A stretch of DNA of 7,837 nucleotides from Paracoccaceae bacterium. Its GTDB lineage: Bacteria; Pseudomonadota; Alphaproteobacteria; Rhodobacterales; Rhodobacteraceae. The DNA lies in contig PXDM01000534.1 in assembly GCA_003565055.1 (NCBI GenBank), forward strand, positions 1-7,837, in the 5' to 3' direction. A model generated the notes under the pieces. The model did no database searches. It had not been told where the DNA came from and saw only the letters and a list, made by a program, of their open reading frames with translations. The position numbers were made by a program, and so were the translations under genes. Below are positions 5,618 through 7,837 of this stretch, in pieces; the first letter of the stretch is position 1, and the number at the start of each line of letters is the position of its first letter.

Positions 5618-7837
5618 TCAGGCGCCGTACGGCACCCAGATGCACTTCGTCTGGGTCGCGGCCTGCAGATAGGCTTGGCCTTGCCCTGCAGGCGCGCGCG
5701 GGTGCCACACAGGTTTGAGATTACCCGCAGAGGCCCGCTCCACCGCTGCGGCAACAGCGGGCTGCGCAGACCAGAGCGCGCCGACATCCTCATGGCCCGC
5801 CAGCACCTCGGCCAGATCGCCCACCGGGCCGCAGACCGTGTTGACCACCCCCGCAGGCAAGTCCGAGCAAGCAAAGACCTGCGACATTTCCAGCGCGGCG
5901 AGCGGCGCGGCGCTCGACGGGACCGCGACCACCCGGTTGCCCATCGCAATCGCAGGCAGCACCAGCGACAGGAAGCCCGTAAGCGGGGCCTCCTCGGCGC
6001 AGATCAGCCCCATGACGCCAAAGGGCTGCTGCATCGCGAGCGTGATATGGCGCGCCTGTGTGTCATGCACGCGCCCGTCGAATTTATCCGCCCAGGCGGC
6101 GTAATAGAAACAGCGCGCAATCGCCGTCTCGATCTCGGAGGGGGTGGCGAACGCCCGCAGGTCAGCCTCGCGCGCAGACAGGTTTTCGCCAAGGAAGTAA
6201 AGCACTTGTGCGCGCTGATGCCCGCTCATCGCCGTCCAGCCGCTGGCCTTCTGGGCGGCCTCAACCGCGTTGCGGATATCCTTGCGACTGCCGAGCGGCG
6301 CATGGCCGATGAGGCGCTGATCTGCCATGACAGGATAGCTCTGCCCGTTATCCGCGCGCTTCTGCGCCCCGCCGATATAGAGCTTATGCGTGCGGTCGAT
6401 GCCATCGCGTGCCATGGCCTGCGGCGAGGGATCAGGCGCGGGCGGCGCAGTGGCGTCGCTGGGCGGTGCGGGCATGTGCAGATAGGCCGCGATGCCTGCG
6501 CGCGCGCCCTCTCGCCCGAAGCCGCTTTCGCGCATGCCACCAAAGGGCGCGTTTGCGTCGAAGAGATTGGTCGCGTTGATCCAGACCACGCCCGCTGTGA
6601 CCTTCGCGGCCAGATCCATCGCGACCGTCAGGTTTTCCGACCAGATCGAGGCCGCGAGCCCGTAGCGCGTGTTATTGGCCAGCGTGAGCGCCTCCTGCGG
6701 GGTGCGGAAGGTCGTCACTGTGGCGACAGGTCCGAATATTTCCTCATTGAAGCAAGGATTTGCGGGCGATACCTCAAGCATCACATGAGGGGCGCAGTAG
6801 CAGCCCTCGGGCGCGGTCCCTGCATGCAGGACACCCCCCGCCGCAACGCCTTGCGCCAGAAGATCGCGGATGCGGGCCAGTTGGCGCGGATGCACGATCG
6901 CGCCGATATCCGTGGATTTGTCCAGCGGATCGCCGACCCTCAGCGCCGCCATCCGCGCGCGCAGCTTGTCCTGGAGCCGCGCCGCAACGGCCTCGGCCAC
7001 GAGGATACGCGCGCCCGCGCAGCAGACCTCGCCCTGGTTGAACCAGACCGCATCGACCACGCCTTCGACTGCCGCATCGAGATCGGCATCGGCCAGCACG
7101 ATGAAGGGCGATTTGCCGCCCAGTTCCAGCGTCAGCGCCTTGCCGCTGCCCGCGGTCGCGCGCCGGATGGCGCGGCCCACTTCGGTCGAGCCTGTGAAGG
7201 CGATCCTGTCCACGCCCGGATGCGCGACCAGCGCTTCGCCGGTCGCCCCGTCGCCGGTCACGATATTGACCACCCCCGCAGGCAGGCCCGCTTCCATGCA
7301 GATTTCGGCAAAGAGAAGCGCTGTCAGTGGCGTGTATTCGGCCGGTTTCAGCACGACCGTATTGCCCGCCGCCAGCGCAGGCGCGATTTTCCACGCGAGC
7401 ATCAGAAGCGGGAAATTCCACGGGATGATCTGCCCGCAAACGCCATGCGGCCCCTGCCCCGGAAATTCCTCGGCCACCAGTTCCGCCCAGCCCGCATGGT
7501 GATAGAGATGCCGCGCGGCCAACGGCACATCCACATCCCGCGCCTCGCGCAGTGGCTTGCCGTTGTCGAGCGCTTCGAGCACCGCAAACAGCCGCTCGCG
7601 TTTCTGGAGATGCCGCGCCAGCGCATAGAGATACCGCGCGCGAGCATGACCGGGCAGCGCCGACCATGCCGGATATGCCGCCCGCGCGGCCTGCACCGCC
7701 GCGTCAATCTCCGCCGCGCTGCCTTGCGAGACCTCGGCCAACACCTCGTCGCGCGCCGGGTTGCGGGTTTCAAACAACGCAGATGGCGCAGTAAACGCCC
7801 CGTCGATGAAATGCCCGAACGGCCCGCGCGCGAGCCA
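5618..7837 (-). CDS. ALDH16-type aldehyde dehydrogenase with C-terminal pseudo-ALDH domain (5'-truncated)
   Basis: NAD(P)-dependent aldehyde oxidation to the acid; the physiological aldehyde is unknown. The frame is open to the right edge (739 residues visible, first FGHFIDG), so the start lies outside. The TTG at 7777 is only an internal codon. Numbering from the edge, the first domain (about 1-455) is a complete ALDH: PWN with Asn141, KPAE with Lys164, GSTEVG (216-221), LELGGK with Glu238, GEVCCAG with catalytic Cys272, and EEIFGPV with Glu366 and Phe368. A Pro/Ala-rich linker (about 455-475) leads to a second ALDH-like half (480-739). That half repeats the coenzyme-domain pattern (FYYAAWADK, QPFGVMG, LPAGVVN) but has no catalytic Cys, and the KPAE lysine position reads VPSS. 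This is the architecture of ALDH16, whose bacterial form was solved from Loktanella, also a Rhodobacterales. There the C-terminal domain is structural. The active-site residues here predict an active enzyme, unlike human ALDH16A1. Confidence 0.92.
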   Translation of the reverse strand, partial: WLARGPFGHFIDGAFTAPSALFETRNPARDEVLAEVSQGSAAEIDAAVQAARAAYPAWSALPGHARARYLYALARHLQKRERLFAVLEALDNGKPLREARDVDVPLAARHLYHHAGWAELVAEEFPGQGPHGVCGQIIPWNFPLLMLAWKIAPALAAGNTVVLKPAEYTPLTALLFAEICMEAGLPAGVVNIVTGDGATGEALVAHPGVDRIAFTGSTEVGRAIRRATAGSGKALTLELGGKSPFIVLADADLDAAVEGVVDAVWFNQGEVCCAGARILVAEAVAARLQDKLRARMAALRVGDPLDKSTDIGAIVHPRQLARIRDLLAQGVAAGGVLHAGTAPEGCYCAPHVMLEVSPANPCFNEEIFGPVATVTTFRTPQEALTLANNTRYGLAASIWSENLTVAMDLAAKVTAGVVWINATNLFDANAPFGGMRESGFGREGARAGIAAYLHMPAPPSDATAPPAPDPSPQAMARDGIDRTHKLYIGGAQKRADNGQSYPVMADQRLIGHAPLGSRKDIRNAVEAAQKASGWTAMSGHQRAQVLYFLGENLSAREADLRAFATPSEIETAIARCFYYAAWADKFDGRVHDTQARHITLAMQQPFGVMGLICAEEAPLTGFLSLVLPAIAMGNRVVAVPSSAAPLAALEMSQVFACSDLPAGVVNTVCGPVGDLAEVLAGHEDVGALWSAQPAVAAAVERASAGNLKPVWHPRAPAGQGQAYLQAATQTKCIWVPYGA

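Noticed and set aside
6774..7667. 297-codon minus-strand frame inside the aldehyde dehydrogenase gene
   Set aside because: Gly/Arg/Ala-rich out-of-frame reading of the same strand; the true frame holds all ALDH motifs.

Overview
The window looks like ordinary chromosomal DNA of a Rhodobacterales (roseobacter-group) alphaproteobacterium. This rests on the high-GC coding style, the protein sequences (especially a two-domain ALDH16-type aldehyde dehydrogenase) and a GC-hairpin intergenic motif after polA that I recall as common in Rhodobacteraceae. Genus cannot be set. I see no IS element, phage gene, tRNA, rRNA or CRISPR array.

Layout. (1) 1-1132, plus strand: C-terminal polymerase domain of DNA polymerase I, truncated by the left edge. 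(2) 1133-1195: short convergent gap holding two overlapping, mutually exclusive GC hairpins, the second followed by a T-rich tract; likely the polA terminator. (3) 1196-5550, minus strand, read right to left: a membrane family-2 glycosyltransferase with an N-terminal MshEN-like domain, a small sulfotransferase, and adenine deaminase. The gaps are 55 and 52 bp, so one transcript is possible. The gap before adenine deaminase holds two hairpins. (4) 5551-5617: short gap holding an exact TTAA-N7-TTAACC match to the CtrA site, upstream of the glycosyltransferase. (5) 5618-7837, minus strand: a large aldehyde dehydrogenase whose 5' end lies beyond the right edge.

How the genes may work together. 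PolA, adenine deaminase and the aldehyde dehydrogenase are separate metabolic or repair functions. The most interesting unit is glycosyltransferase plus sulfotransferase. A polysaccharide synthase with a domain type known to bind c-di-GMP, next to a sulfotransferase and behind a CtrA-type site, suggests a cell-cycle- or lifestyle-controlled, possibly sulfated, surface polysaccharide. That link is inference. No intergenic stretch exceeds 70 bp.
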